Shown here one piece after another: positions 21,740 through 34,186 of a stretch of 64,000 nt of DNA. Every line of letters begins with the position of its first letter. Positions within the stretch are counted from its first letter, which is position 1. Under the pieces are notes generated by a model that was given only the letters and a program-made list of their open reading frames with translations, did not search any database and had not been told where the DNA came from. The position numbers were made by a program, and so were the translations under genes. Source of the DNA: Gnetum montanum (taxonomy: Eukaryota; Streptophyta; Gnetopsida; Gnetales; Gnetaceae); NCBI GenBank assembly GCA_015680685.1, contig MNCI01026517.1, forward strand, positions 213,996 to 277,995. Direction: 5' to 3'.

Positions 21740-24090
21740 GTGGATTGGGTTTGTTATTCTATATGGCCTATATGCATTGTAATGTTATGACATGCTCTGT
21801 TTGCTTGGTTTTCTTGTCTTCTTGGAGTGGTATTTTTAGAATGAATACTAGGATCATTGTAAGGGTGTAGTTCATTATAGTAGCAAGTCATCATGTGACC
21901 TCAATGTGCAAGATTTAGTATCTTTATCCTACTATGTCAAGAGTTCTTGTACCTGTACCCTTCATCTAACACCACTCATTGAGCCCAATCCCATTACCTA
22001 ATTATGATCTTGCATACCTTGGAAAAAATGTTAACCTATGCTTGACACTCATGCACTATGGTCATATGATATCTCTTCATCATGCTCCATCATCAAGTCC
22101 ACTTGATGTAACATAGCTCATTTAGTAGGAAAACTATTAAGTCCATTGAGCATAACACATTTTGTTTGAATGGAAAGACCAATTCTACTAAGTGTAATAC
22201 AACTCACTCAATAAGAAAACTATATCAAATTAGCTCTTGTAATGAGACCTAATGAAGTTTTCACCCAACAAAAAAAGGGAAATTAAACTGCCAAGAAGCT
22301 AGATGGCTAGTGAAGCCTCAAAGCCTAATGACCAAAGTAACCTTGGAGCAAATTGATTGGGTCATTAGACGCATTCAGAAAGAGACCAAAACTTTAAAGC
22401 ATATTAGTATTATGCTATAGCCTGATGTTGATACTTGCAATGCATTGCTAGCCTCCATGACCATCTCCCTATGACCTCATTACCATCTCATCATCATAGC
22501 CTTATCACATCATCATAAGAACTCTTTGGCATGGTTCGGCATGAGTGGATTAAGCATAGAGAGGGAACATCAGTAGTGGACCTTTAGTGATGTTTTGTAT
22601 TATTAATTAATTTCTCCTAGGTTAATCCTCTAGACACCAACAAAGAGGGACCAATGAAACACCACTAAATTTTCATGTTGTAATATTTGTAACCCCATTC
22701 CATGAAACTTGAGGCTAAACTTTGTTGTAAATGTGAAGATTGTAACCCATAAGATGCAATCTCACAAATTTCATACCTTTGGGGGTTGAAAAAATGTCTC
22801 ATAAGTGGCCAAAGTATTATTCTACAAGAGAAAAGATTCACTTAGTATCTATATTTAGGCTTGAGGGGTCAAAAATATCTTTTAGAATGCCAAACATTAT
22901 AGTTTGATGGGTTTTATGAGGGGTATACACTTTTCTATGCTAGAAAACCCCTAAGGGGGAGGGACGTAAACCAACGTGTAGGCATCAAAGGCAACATGGG
23001 GGAGTGTAGGGAGCTGGATCTCGCCTACCCCCAACATGGAAAGGAGGGTAACTCATCATAGAGGTATTTGACCTTCACCCCCAACATTAACCTTTCATCC
23101 CCCTCAACATTGGCATCTCCCCCATAGTGTAGAAGAAACATGAATAAGATTTTGACATCAACTCTAGCATGGACTTTGCAAAGCCAGTGTAGAAGGGGAA
23201 AAACCAATGTAGAAGGAGTGAAGCCAACATAGAAGGTGCATCCGTATTACTACTTCTAGTAAATGGAATGACCAAGGGGGTATGACACTATCCATATGTG
23301 GTAACCCCCCTAGATTTTGGGCACCTATCCCACCTAAACATGGTAGAAATTTGTAGCAATTTGCAGCCCAATCTATCAACCATTTGCAGCCCAAATAATG
23401 GAAAAAGACCTATAAAAACCAAACCATCACACCATTCCAAGATTCACATTTTGCACTTTGAGAATTTGGCATTTGAGCATCCAAGAGCTCTTGCTTCTTA
23501 GCAGAAACCCAGCTTTTGGGGGCCTACTAGCATAGAACCATTGTAGCCCTATTACCCCCATTACCTCCTTGGGATTTATGAGCCTAGACTATCAATGTTA
23601 CCTCCTTGGGATCCCCAAATCTTAGCATGAAGCATTTTTGCAACCTCCATCCTTCACATTTCTCAACCCAGTAGTGACCCAAAGTTGTAGATTTTGAGTA
23701 GTAGCAAAGGAGGTTTAAAAACATCAAGATTCTTTGAGAATTGGGATCGTGGAGGAGACTCTATGTTTTTCAATGGACTTGGAACTCTTACCTAACTGAA
23801 CCCCCTTTGCTCTCCTATGGGTCTTTTTGTACACATCTCTAATCTTATTCTTTATTTAATTAATAAAGTTTATAGTTTATCTTTTTTGCAATTTGTATTC
23901 ATTCTATGTTTTAGATCTACAGCTTTTACATTTTTTTACAACACTTTTTTGAACCCCCCTAAGTCCTTGGATGATCTACTGAACCATCTAGGGCATCCTA
24001 AATCCCACTTTTTTCTCAATGGTCCTAGGGATTCATGCTTAAGGGTATTCAAGGCTGAGAATTCATATGTTTCCAACAACTAAGATTTTT
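21740..24090 (+). mobile_element. Tat-C 3' region with probable LTR
   Basis: No supported gene. It holds quasi-palindromic CCCCCAACATT/AACATGGGGG repeats at 22,955-23,240 and then a TATA box (CTATAAAAACC, 23,411-23,417). The order, hairpins then TATA, is the U3 layout of the Tat-D and Tat-A LTRs, here in plus orientation as expected for Tat-C. LTR ends and TSD were not found. The 88-codon open frame at 23,817-24,083 shows no domain. Confidence 0.4.
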
Positions 24091-24094
24091 TTTT

Positions 24095-24852
24095 ACAATA
24101 ATATCCTATAAAGTTCATTAGCTTTTCAAATATCGTTACCAAGAAGTATAAGAGAAATGTACATTACCTTTTATAATTGGTTCCTATCATGAAATGGTAT
24201 CTTTTTATGATAATATAATTCTTGGTAGAGTTTGAAATTTTGATAATAAGGCTACCTTTGATAGGGTCAAAAATCTTTGGTTTGTGTCTAAGGATGATAA
24301 CATTCATAAGTTAATTTCCATGTCTATATAGTAGTTTAGGAAAATTTTTCAACTAATGCATATTTAATTTTTTTTCATTAAACAAAACAACATTTAAGCT
24401 CATGAACAATTTGGGTATGATTTCATCATTTTATTCATAATTGTAACATCTAAAAAGGAGTAAGTAAGCAAAGTTCTAATGGAAGTGCAACCGTCAACAT
24501 GAGAATTCCTTCATATATTCAAGGATAAATTGAATTGGCTTTCTCCTATGAGATCTATTTAGCGTTAGATTAAATTTAATCTAAGGGAAATCATACCAAA
24601 TAAGAGAGCCTACTAGATAACTCTACATTAGAGGAAGGAGCTTCAAATGCATGTTAGTAAGTTACCTTTAAATAATTTCATTAAGAAGTTAATATCTCCA
24701 TGTGTAGTACCAATAGTATTACTTTCTAATAAAGACACTAATGTGATGAGGATATCAATGGATTCTAGAACTGTTAATAGGATAACCATCAACTATCATT
24801 TTTCTATTCCTAAAATGGATGATATTCTTGATGTTTTTGCTGATGTTGAAGT
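24095..24852 (+). pseudogene. Element H protease tail and 5' part of reverse transcriptase
   Basis: Older gypsy element split by G. About 24,150-24,430 reads as the tail of a protease and linker (IILGRV, KNLWFVSKDDNI), with stops. RT begins with LPPMRSI near 24,540 and continues as ISPCVVPIVLLSNKDTNVMR, ISMDSRTVNRITINYHFSIP and KMDDILDVFADVE, ending exactly at the target duplication. The missing continuation, VFSYIDLKTSYHQIRI, is at 41,525. Motifs suggest a chromovirus-type element; the lineage is not certain. Confidence 0.8.
24848..24852. repeat. Target site duplication of G, left copy
   Basis: gaagt, identical to 41,520-41,524. The pair brackets the two LTRs of G, and one copy restores the H reading frame. 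Confidence 0.92.
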
Positions 24853-25365
24853 TGTAACATCCCTTCCCTTGTTAAGGATATCATCCCTTATCAAGGGTAA
24901 AAATGTATTATAAAAATTTAATTAACCTTGAAATGAAGGGATGCCTTGTTATGAGGAGTTATGATTTTTCTTGTATCCCATAGAAATAGGTTTGACCTAT
25001 GCTATTTAAGGTCAAGTTTAGAGGTCATGTTGGCATGGAGTTGTGGAGTCTATAAAAGCAAGTGAAGAGCACTAGGTGAAGTGGGATAAGAAGGAACTGA
25101 TCATCCCTTTGGCTAGATAGCCTAATTGTGGTGGAAATGTTGGATTTTCTCTAAGGCTTAAGTGGCATGGGAAGATAACCCAAAGGGATTTATAGTACAC
25201 TCTCTTATTAATAAAATTTTTCTCTCTATTTTTCCTTTCTATTCTATGTACCAATTATTCATTTATGAAAGTATTTTATGATATTTCCATTATATTACTT
25301 ACAAATGCAATGAATTAAGCAATGAACAATTATGTTTTTACAACATTTGGTAATAGGATGTCACA
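24853..25365 (+). mobile_element. Element G 5' LTR
   Basis: 513 bp, starting TGTAACATCCC and ending GGATGTCACA (inverted ends). It aligns along its whole length with 41,035-41,519: CCTTGTTAAGG, GGCTTAAGTGGCATGGGAAG and ATTAATAAAATTTTTC are shared in order. Immediately downstream, TTTTGTATTGGAG could be a decayed tRNA-Met primer site. Confidence 0.92.
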
Positions 25366-25533
25366 TTTTGTATTGGAGAAAACCATAATTCAGGAGCTAA
25401 AGTAGAAGAAAATATTTTTTATTATTATTATAAGAAATAAAATTACATCCAAGTAGGAATATATGTAAAATAAGAAGCAAAACATAGAAATCAGGAAGAT
25501 GTAGAATAAGGAAATAAGAAAGCACAACAATGA

Positions 25534-26440
25534 TTAATTGTTTTTCTTGAACCCATCAAGGAGATTTGAAATTATGTTCAATTGCTCCTTTGGTTCTTCA
25601 TTAGCGACATCTTTTTTACTTAGCACCATTTTGCATCCTACTAAGCCACCAAATAAATCTTTCATGTACTTCTAGCACTCTTCATTGTAGCTACTACCTC
25701 TTCCTTCTTTTTCAATTGGGCCTCCAATAAATCCAACCGAAAAGATTGATTGTCCATGTTTTTTTGCCACTCTTTTTCTTTTCTCTACATAAAAAAATTA
25801 GGATTCAAAATTATGAATTATGAATAATAAGGTCAAATGGAAGAAAGAAAAGAAGAGTAGAATGACTCATCCAAAGGTGATTAGTCTTTACTTGAAGGAA
25901 TTGCTCACTAGTTAGCAGATGGTAGGCAAGACATGTCACACTCTCCAACTATCCAAGGAATTGCTCTAGATTTTTTACAACTTCTAGAGCATCCTTGAGA
26001 ATTGGATGGAAAGATGATGGAGAACTAGGCTATACCTATTCCTAATATTCATTGAAGTTTCATGATCAGGAGTTCTATATGTGAAGAATTGACTTGCAAA
26101 TGGAGTAAGGAATGTTCCTTACAATCTACTGACCTAGATGCCAAAAAATAATAAGTTCTTCCTAGGTAGCCATCATCATCTATTCCATTGAGTAGGAGGA
26201 ACCTGAGATAGAGACTGAAGAAGTTATGGGAATAAACCCAGCAACTAATACCAACACTGCATGTAGTAAGGAATCCCTTAATGGGGTTGCATGAATAGAT
26301 GGATTTCCATGAGTAGATGTCACATGTGATGATTTGGACAGAGGAGTGAAATATTTAGGAGTAAAATTTTGTTCAATACCTATGCTTACGATATCATATT
26401 TTCTCATTTCTTGAATAAAGTACCTTCAATGTAGAGACAT
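25534..26440 (-). pseudogene. Intron-bearing gene remnant in the G leader, minus strand
   Basis: Coding-like sequence running against G. One exon spans 26,440-25,892 and includes MRKYDIVSIGIEQNFTPKYF (26,407 downwards) and LKDALEVVKNLEQFLG. It is preceded by an acceptor (TTGTGTTGTAG) and ends at donor CAA/GTAAAG. The intron is 25,891-25,786 (106 bp, ends TTTTTTATGTAG). The next exon starts in frame (RKEKEWQKNMDNQSF, LEAQLKKKEE, probably helical), has one frameshift near 25,685 and stops at TAA 25,536-25,534. About nine internal stops, mostly at Gln-like codons. Function unknown; no similarity seen to the gene opposite Tat-A. Confidence 0.55.
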
Positions 26441-26734
26441 CTACAACACAAGGTCAACATCATACAAGAAGAGAAAAAGGGAAAAATTTAAACCTTAAAA
26501 TAATAATAACTTATGTCTGGTTCATTTTCCTTATCTTGTCTTATATCTTTCTATTGGACATGTTATTAGGATTTTTTTATTATAACTATTACGTTGCTAA
26601 AACCCTACCTAGTATGTTTTCTTTGTTAAAAAGAAATTCTTATTTTTTAAATATACCAATTAAAAAAAATAAAATGAGCTATTATATATATATATGAACC
26701 TTGAAGCTAGTATGTTTGATTTGTTCTCGAGGCA

Positions 26735-27045
26735 GAACCCTTCCAAAGGAGGCCATTATGGATGGCACCATCGGTGTCCATGAAGCATTGGAGTAGGTCA
26801 TTATGGACAATGCCATTGGTGCTCATGTAGTAACAAAGAGGATTGTTATGGATGGTGCCATCAATGTTCATGAAGTAGTGGAAGAAGCTATTATGGATGA
26901 TGCCATTGTTGCTTGTGGTGCATCGCAGGGAACTATTATGGACAACATCATCAGTGTCTATTGAACACTAGAGGGGACCATTATGAATAGTGTCATCGGT
27001 GCCCATGGAGTGATGGAGGGGATGATTATGAATGATGTTTTCAGG
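26735..27045. repeat. About 57-60 bp tandem array
   Basis: Five to six copies of a unit containing ATTATGGATGATGCCATTG and GTCCATGAAG. It lies between the two divergently oriented gene remnants of the G leader. Open frames on the minus strand here (26,958-27,305) come from the complement of this and neighbouring simple sequence. Confidence 0.8.
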
Positions 27046-27727
27046 TAGTAGTGGTGGTGTTGGTGGTAGGGAAATGGATGGTAGTTGAGTGTGGTGCAGT
27101 AGGGTGATGCATAATGATGGCAAGGCACATGATAGACAATGGTAGCATGTAGAATGAACAACAACAAAGTAGTGGTCATGGTGGGCATAGTAGTTGGTGG
27201 AGTAGAGTGATGGTGCATTAGAGGATGGCAAAGTAAAGTGATAGAGGGAGGTGCCCTCAAAATAAAGGAAATTCTACTCCACAAGGCCAATGAAACCCTA
27301 CACAAGTCAACGTTGCACTATCTATAGGGCCTATGTAGCCCTTCAATGCTAGCATGCCCTATAATTTTTTTCATAAATAATATTTGGATTTGAGTTTAAA
27401 ATAGTGACCTCACTCTTTTTTCTAATTTTCTAATATATAAATAAAATTAAAAATTAAAAATAAAAATAAAATTAAAACTTTTTTAATTTTAAAACTACAC
27501 ATAACTTGAGAAATGCCATATCTCCTAAATTGTAGATCAAACTTCGAAAAAATTGGTACAGTTGGAATTGTCTTGGAGAGCATTACATATTCAACTAGAG
27601 ATAGCATTGTTTTGGTTGACTTCTCAATCACAAAATTATAAAAAGTAAGCATTAACTTGATTAAATCATTAATTAACTAGATTTGGTACTTCTTCTTTTC
27701 TCCAACTAAGGTTCTTTACTATTCTTT

Positions 27728-27735
27728 TATAAATA
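27728..27735 (+). promoter_or_regulatory. TATA box before the 27.85-kb ORF
   Basis: TATAAATA about 120 bp upstream of the ATG at 27,850, in a context without other TATA-like words close by. Function not proven. Confidence 0.35.
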
Positions 27736-27849
27736 AATGAAAGAAGAAATCTTTGCTCATCATAGCACAACATCAACAATGCATTAAAGAAGGATTCGTC
27801 AAAGTTTGCAAAATTTCTGCAAGTGACATCAAGGATTCCAATTAACATC

Positions 27850-28737
27850 ATGGCTCCAAAGCATCATATTGCTTCTCTAGTTCCTTTCCAAGCCCAAGCT
27901 CTTATAGCTTCTTCAAGCAACACCAAATTAGTATCCATTCTTTTTCATCAAAATAATGCAGTTACTACTTCCAATTGTAATCATAGTTTACTTGAAAAGG
28001 AGGATTTTTAGTATCTTAAAACTTCAGGAATGTTTGATTTACTTAGCTTCCCTATTTTCAAAACATCTTATTACAAAGGGTTAATAGGTGAATGGTGTAA
28101 TTAGTATAATAAAAATGGAAGTTCTACTTTAGAATAAGTTTTTGGAGCACTAATAGTTATTCCTTCTGATATTTGGACAATTTTTAGTTTTCACTTGGTA
28201 GATGATCCTTTAATTCCATCAATTTTCTCACCTAAGTTTAAATTATTTTTCCAAAATGAATTATTTGATTATGTTAGTGATTATACTATCCATAAAAGAC
28301 AATTTCTTCCTAAAGATTTCATTAATGAAATTGACTTTGATTTTTGCTAATTCATTCATAGAAAGGTCTTATGGCATCAACATCAAATTCATTTTACCAC
28401 CCATTCCATTTATATACTTCATGATGCTAAAAATGGTAGAGTTTATGATTGGTTATTATCTTGTTTTTCTACCTTGTACACTATCATGAATGGAGTAGCT
28501 CCTGCCCTACAAAATCCAAATAAACCTTATACCATTTGTTGCATACTTGTGATCATGTGTTTAATCCTAAGTTGCAACCCTTCCACCAAACATTTGAATC
28601 ATTACAATCCTCATTTATTTATTGAATTTCTTGAGGAGGATAGAGTTATAAAAGGTTATATCGAAGATGCAAGGAGGGGTAAAATGGCTTTTACGAATAG
28701 TATAATCATTCATAAGTATACATGGAATCATTCATAA
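27850..28737 (+). pseudogene. Unrecognised 295-codon ORF in the G leader, four stops
   Basis: A single frame from an ATG in good plant context (ATCATGGCTCC) to TAA 28,735-28,737, interrupted only by TAG, TAG, TAA and TAA (28,009; 28,105; 28,132; 28,348) and with no frameshift. That makes it one of the better-preserved frames in G. Seen: MAPKHHIASLVPFQAQALI at the start, GMFDLLSFPIFKTSYYKGLI, IPSDIWTIFSFHLVDDPLIP, HDAKNGRVYDWLLSCFSTLY and LFIEFLEEDRVIKGYIEDAR. A globular, partly aromatic protein without obvious membrane segments; I cannot name the family. It could be a captured plant gene or a lineage-specific retroelement ORF. Confidence 0.55.
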
Positions 28738-28869
28738 AAGTCCCTTTCGACATCCCATAGGTACTATTGGTGCCCTTGATAATGGTCCCCTCTAGTGCCC
28801 TCTAATGTTGCTAATAATAGCTCATTTTGACATCCTCTAACTCTAAAAACCCTAAATATCATGTGCAGT

Positions 28870-29290
28870 GTTGCCTCTCTATGTAGGGTATACTAGCCCT
28901 TGCAAGGGTTACATGGACCCTTACATGAGCCATGCATGCCCCACTTGGGATTGTGCAGGCTACACTAGCCCTTACATGGGTTACACAAACCCTTGTGTGG
29001 ACCATGCAAGCCCTACTTGGAATTACATAGGCTCCTATGAAAGCCACACAAGCCCCTTTGAGAGCTATGTAGGCCCATGTGAAGGTCATGCTAGCCTTAT
29101 GTAGGCCTCACCAACCTTGCATAGGCTATACATCCCCTCTACCTCACATGCATAAGCCATGCCATAGGCCCTTCACAGGTTGTAACAAGAGAAGATGTTG
29201 TCATGCTGATCCTATTTTAGACTATGTAGGACATATTGGAGGTTGTGTGAGCCCTAGGAAGGACCATGTAGGCCCAACTAATCCACCAAT
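28870..29290. repeat. Short-period minisatellite, AAGCCC/GGGTTACA words
   Basis: Irregular tandem repeats around ACTAGCCCTTACATGGG and CAAGCCCTACTTGG words. They create open frames of 73-78 codons on both strands, which I take as repeat by-products. Confidence 0.7.
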
Positions 29291-29299
29291 CATGAACTA

Positions 29300-30190
29300 A
29301 CAAATGTCAACATTTCCACTACCCACTCATGCAAACACCCAAGATAGCCAATAGTGTTGCCTTCGTTCCAGCCTGGGTCCTTCATGGCCACATGCTAGAA
29401 GAACATCATGCAAAGGATACCTCCATCATCATCATTGTACAACATTCCTCTTCCATAGCCATGGCCCCTAATGCATGTTGCCATCCTTCACCCTAATCGT
29501 CAATCTACTCCTAACATTACTAGCTCTACCCCAGATGTCACTGGTAGTGCACCACTATGACCATTGTTGTCACCATCTCTACTACCATGTGATGGGAAAA
29601 TTCTCCATTAACAAATGGAAGATTTGAATTTTTCATCAACTAACTAAAAATTCAAAATTCCTAATAACTGATGGAAAATTCAAAATTTCCATTTTTAAGC
29701 CATTCATTTAAATTAAGAATGTGCAAAAATAATTTTTAAAAATAGAATTTGGCAGGCACCTTGGTGGCAACAAGGATAAAAATTTCATAATTCAGCATTC
29801 TTGTCCTCGAGTAGAATTGGGATGGATGACCTCTTGGGAAGTCTTGAAAATTTTGTAAGTTGTTGAACCTAAAATGGCCATAACGTTTGATTTTAAATTA
29901 CATTTTAAAAGAAATTAAAAATTGATTCCAACATAATTGAATTTACCAAATGCAATGGAATGGTCAAATTTATCCTTTAGAGAATAGAAAAATAACTTTT
30001 AATTCATTATTTAAGGTTTCATAACAAATTAGGATTCGATGGTTAGTTTGAAATCCATTATAGTTTCAACATCTTCTAGAACCAATTAACTATCTTGATA
30101 TCCATAAAAAGGGCCATAGAAGGAAAGGATTTCTAACATGCTTTATTTCATCAATTTACCAATGTCCAGAACCTAAAGAGTACATTAGAG
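29300..30190. other. Non-coding G leader
   Basis: No gene supported. 29,580-29,700 has repeated TTCAAAATTCC/ATGGAAAATTC words. The gag ATG of G follows. Confidence 0.5.
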
Positions 30191-30194
30191 AGTG

Positions 30195-31411
30195 ATGGAG
30201 ACCAAATTCAATGATAAAATGAATGTCCTTGAGGATAAAATTAATGAGGTCAAGGATATTCAAGAAGATATTTATTAGTTAAATTAGGGATTCAAGATAA
30301 AGATATAGAACATGTCCAAAGAAATTAGAAAATTATCCCAAAGTTCAAAGAATAAATGCTCGAATGTGCAATACAAAATGTATTCTTTTGTAGGCTCCAG
30401 CAAGCAATTAACTGACCATCTCACTCAACCTTCAAATCCTACTCATGTTCTACCTAGAAATCAACACAAAGATTAGTCCCCATATTATAGAGATCAAAAT
30501 CAAGATTATATTTCCCTTAGAGATCCACATTGGAACCAACACCCACCTACTAGATCCCAGGATGTCGATATCCCTTTATTAAAACAAAGAATAGAAACTA
30601 AAAGTGAGGGATAATGGAATTGGCATAATGCACCTAGGGAGTCACTGACACAAGTTCATGCCAAGAAGGTAAAATTAGATCATTACAATGCAGCCCTTAG
30701 ATCCAATAACAAGGTGAAAGATTAGCTTGATAAAATAAAAAACTACTTTGATATGTTGAATTTTTCATGTCAAGAATGTTTGGAAGTTGTATCCTTATAT
30801 TTAAGAGGACTTGTGGCAACATGGTTGAATGGACTGAGATCTCAAGGTTTGATTACAAATTGGCTTAACTTATGCTGAAATTTTGAATACAAATTTGTAC
30901 TAGATTCTTTTCTCAAAGAGTGCAAAATAATATTTGATTCCTTAAGATTATGAAGGCAATCTATAGATGATTACTACAAGGAATTTTGTGATCTCTCTCA
31001 GTATGTAAGCCATCAAGATGAGGGAGAATTAGCTTCAAAGTTCATCAATAGGCTACATGCATAACTGCATCCTCACACATGAGCACATAATCCTTAAATA
31101 GTTGATGAAACATACAAAATTGCTAAGGATTATGAAGAATTGAATTAAGTACAAACAACCCTTCAACAAGTAATGGTAGAAGAGACACTAACCAAAAGAT
31201 CTTGATTGGGATCAGGATGTTTTATTTTTGGTGAAGATCATTTCAAAAGAGAATATCCAAAATTACAAGAAAAGATAAATAGTACCAGTCAAATCAGGAA
31301 CCAAAAACCCAACACAAACATGAACAAACTAAAAATCCAAACCACCACTATAGTCATGAAGAAAGTTTCTACATCAACTAAGTCAAGTTTACGTAAATTT
31401 CAATTTTCTTA
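30195..31411 (+). pseudogene. Element G gag remnant
   Basis: Starts at ATG 30,195 (METKFNDKMNVLEDKINEVK, probably coiled-coil). The gag core is KIKNYFDMLNFSCQECLEVV, LYLRGLVATWLNGL, FVLDSFLKECKIIF, QSIDDYYKEFCDLSQYV and ELASKFINRLHA (about 30,730-31,060). A decayed zinc knuckle CFIFGEDHFKREYPK follows at 31,219 (second Cys, Gly and final Cys lost). About ten stops, mostly TAG or TAA at Gln-like positions. Confidence 0.82.
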
Positions 31412-31419
31412 ACTGATTT

Positions 31420-31940
31420 TTGAATGTTCAATTAAAGGTGAAAAATTAAATTTTTGATTGATAGTGGCACCATTGATAACTTTATTTCTCCAAAGTCAAT
31501 TAATTTATAGAAATTAAGTTTACCTTCTTAGAAAATTACTAAGATTGAACTTGTAGATGGAATGACTGTGAGCAAGAATACTAGGTACAAAGAAATTATC
31601 TTTCCCTTGTAAGACATGTATTTCATTGATGAATTCTTTGAATTTGAATTAGGTGATGTTGATGCAATCTAAGAAATTTTTTTCTTTCAAAAATTTAATA
31701 TTACTACCATCTTTGGAACTCATAATTTAAAGGTGCCAACCATAGATAGAGTTAGGATTCTAAGGGAAGTAGGAAGAAAAAGGCCAATTCACACAATAAC
31801 CATTAAGCAAGCAAAGAAATTAGTTAACAAGGATACTATGATATTGGTTGTCAAAGTAACTCAACCTTAATAATATTTAGGTATTGAGATTCCAAAAGAA
31901 CTTGAGAAATATATAAATTTAGTAATTGTTAAAACTAGAG
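31420..31940 (+). pseudogene. Element G protease remnant
   Basis: FLIDSGTIDNFISPKSI at about 31,452-31,502 shows the catalytic Asp-Ser-Gly-Thr intact, followed by IELVDGMTVSKNTRYKEI and a weak FNITTIFGTHNLK in the place of the usual C-terminal signature. Several stops. It leads straight into RT through [13 protein letters not shown]. Confidence 0.75.
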
Positions 31941-33230
31941 AACTACCTCCAAGAAGAACTTTTGAGCATGCTATTGATATTTTTTCTAGTATACAACCTA
32001 TTTCAGAAGCCCCTAATAGATTTTTCAATTTTAGATTAACAGAATTGAAAGTACAATTAGATCAACTATTGGATGAAGGAAAAATCCAACCTAGCATATC
32101 ACCTTGGGAAGCACTAGTCTTATTTGTTAAAAATAGAGATGATGTGTTAAGATTATGCATTGATTATAGGACATTGAATAAAGTGATGATTAAAAATACT
32201 TATAATTTTCCTAGAATTAATGATTTTTTTGATTAGCTTATGGGTGCATGTTGTTTCTCAAAGATTGATTTAAAATCAAGTTATCACGAAATAAGGATTA
32301 AGGAAAAAGATATTGGAAAAATTGCATCTAGAACTAGATATGAAATACATGAATTTGTGGTGATGCCATTTGGATTAACCAATGCATCTAAAAAATTCAT
32401 GGCATTAATGAATAATATTTTTCTTGAATATCTTAATCAATTTATTATAGTATTTATGGATGACATACTTTTTTATTCTAAGTCAAGAGAAGAACATATC
32501 AAACATTTGAAAATTACAATGGAAATTCTTAAAGAGCATCAATTAAAAGCTAAATTGAGTAAATGTGAACTCTTTAAAGAAGAAGTTTCATACTTGGATC
32601 ATATAGTTTCTAAGAAAGGATTACAAGTAGATCCAGCAAAGGTTAGTGTAATTCAAGAATGGCTTGAACTCAAAGATGCTACAAAAGTTCACAATTTCTT
32701 GGGCATAATAAGTTTTTATTGACATTTAATTAAAGATTATTCTACTTTGGTATTTCCATTCATTCACCTTTTACTAGAAAAATGTGTGTTTAAGTTTTAT
32801 GAAAAATGTAGAGAAGCCTTCCTTAGATTAAAGATGCTACTCACAACAACACCTATTCTAAGAATTTTGGATGATGAAATACCATTTGAAGTATCTATGG
32901 ATGCTTGTGGAATAGGAATCAGTGTAGTTCTTTTGCAAGAAGATAAAGTGGTATGTTATGAATCTCATAAATTACGAGCTAAGGTAAATTACTGAACCCA
33001 TGATTTAGAATTACTAGCAATTATTTATGCTTTGAAAGTTTGAAGACATTATCTTTGTGCAAAAAGGTTTTTACTAAAAATAAATCATAATAGTTTAGAA
33101 TATATGCAGAGAGAACCTATTTCGAATACTTGAAAATGATGGTGGGTAGAATTATTGGCTGAATAAAATTTTGAAATCAAATATATTTCTGAAAAAAAAA
33201 ATGTGGTGGCTGATGCCCTTAGTTGAATGT
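31940..33230 (+). pseudogene. Element G reverse transcriptase and RNase H
   Basis: Well-preserved RT with few stops: [77 protein letters not shown] and the catalytic IIVFMDDILFYSKSREEH (about 32,445-32,490), then LSKCELFKEEVSYLDHIVSK. RNase H: FEVSMDACGIGISVVLLQ, VNY-stop-THDLELLAII and a terminal VADALS. An open block of 160 codons (32,240-32,722) shows this is younger than Tat-A, Tat-C or H. Type: gypsy, probably chromovirus. Confidence 0.9.
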
Positions 33231-34186
33231 GGAACTTAATGATAGGTGTGGTAACAATTCCTATGGAAGAAGAAATTATGAAACAAATAAACGAAGATCC
33301 TTATTTCAAGAATATTTTAAATAATATTTCCTTTGAGCCTCAATATCAACTTATCCTTAATGGTTTATTGATGAAAGGACAAAGAGTATATATACTAGAT
33401 GAAAATTAGAGACTTAGGCTATTGAGTGAAGCACATGAAGTACCATATGCAAGACACCCAAGTTATATTAAGACTTATATGATGTTACACATATTAAGAC
33501 TTATATGATGTTATAAAAATCTTATTTCTAGCCTAGAATGAAGAATGATATGTCCTTGTACACTAAAAACTATCCAACATGCCAAAGAATAAAAGTTGAG
33601 CAAAAGAAACCTAGTGGGTTACTATCGTCTTCAGAAGTCCAAACCTGGAAATGGAAAGAAATTACCATGGATTTCATTTTGGGATTGCTAATAATCAAAA
33701 AGGAAAATGAGTCAATCTTGATAGTGGTTGATCATGGTTCTATACATCGAACACCATTTGAAGTAGTATATTGACATAACTATTGTACACCATTAACTTG
33801 GGCAGATTCAACCTTAAGAGAAGAATTGAAGGAAGAAGAAATGAAAATAATCAAGAATATTGTTACAAGAGTTAAGAAAAATTTACAAGCAACCTAATAC
33901 AAATATAAAGGATATGAAGATCAAAATCAAGTTAAGAAAGAATTCCAAGTGGGGGATCAAGTACTACTAAGAGTAAAACCCATTAGAAGTTCTCTTAAAC
34001 TTGGATAATTTATGAAATTTGCACCTAGATATTATGGACCCTTTAAAATATCTAAAAGAATTGTTGAAGTGAAATATCAATTAAATCTTCTAGTAACTTC
34101 AAGAATTCACCCAATTTTCCATGTAAGTTTGCTAAAGAAATTTCATGCAAATGACACGCCATATGTGCTAGATTGGAATACCTTAG
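33230..34186 (+). pseudogene. Element G integrase, catalytic core deleted
   Basis: The N-terminal part is present: PMEEEIMKQINEDPYFKNIL, LLSEAHEVPYARHPSYIKTY, TKNYPTCQRIKVEQKKPSGL and WKEITMDFILGLLI, ESILIVVDH. The frame then jumps directly to GSIHRTPFEVVY, so most of the DDE core (roughly 100-130 codons in related elements) is absent without a frameshift. The C-terminal part follows: FQVGDQVLLRVKPIRSSLKL and APRYYGPFKISKRI, RIHPIFHVSLLKKF. The last codons before F are DWNTL; the frame resumes after F at 40,655. Confidence 0.85.
34182..34186. repeat. Target site duplication of F, left copy
   Basis: cttag, against cttac at 40,655-40,659 (4 of 5 match). Confidence 0.85.

Noticed and set aside
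26958-27305. His/Pro/Thr-rich 115-codon frame on the minus strand
   Set aside because: It is the complement of the 57-60 bp array and neighbouring GGTGGTG/AATGATG simple sequence.
28859-29300. Cys/Tyr/His-rich frames on both strands
   Set aside because: Both arise from the same short-period minisatellite; overlapping open frames on two strands in a repeat are not evidence of genes.
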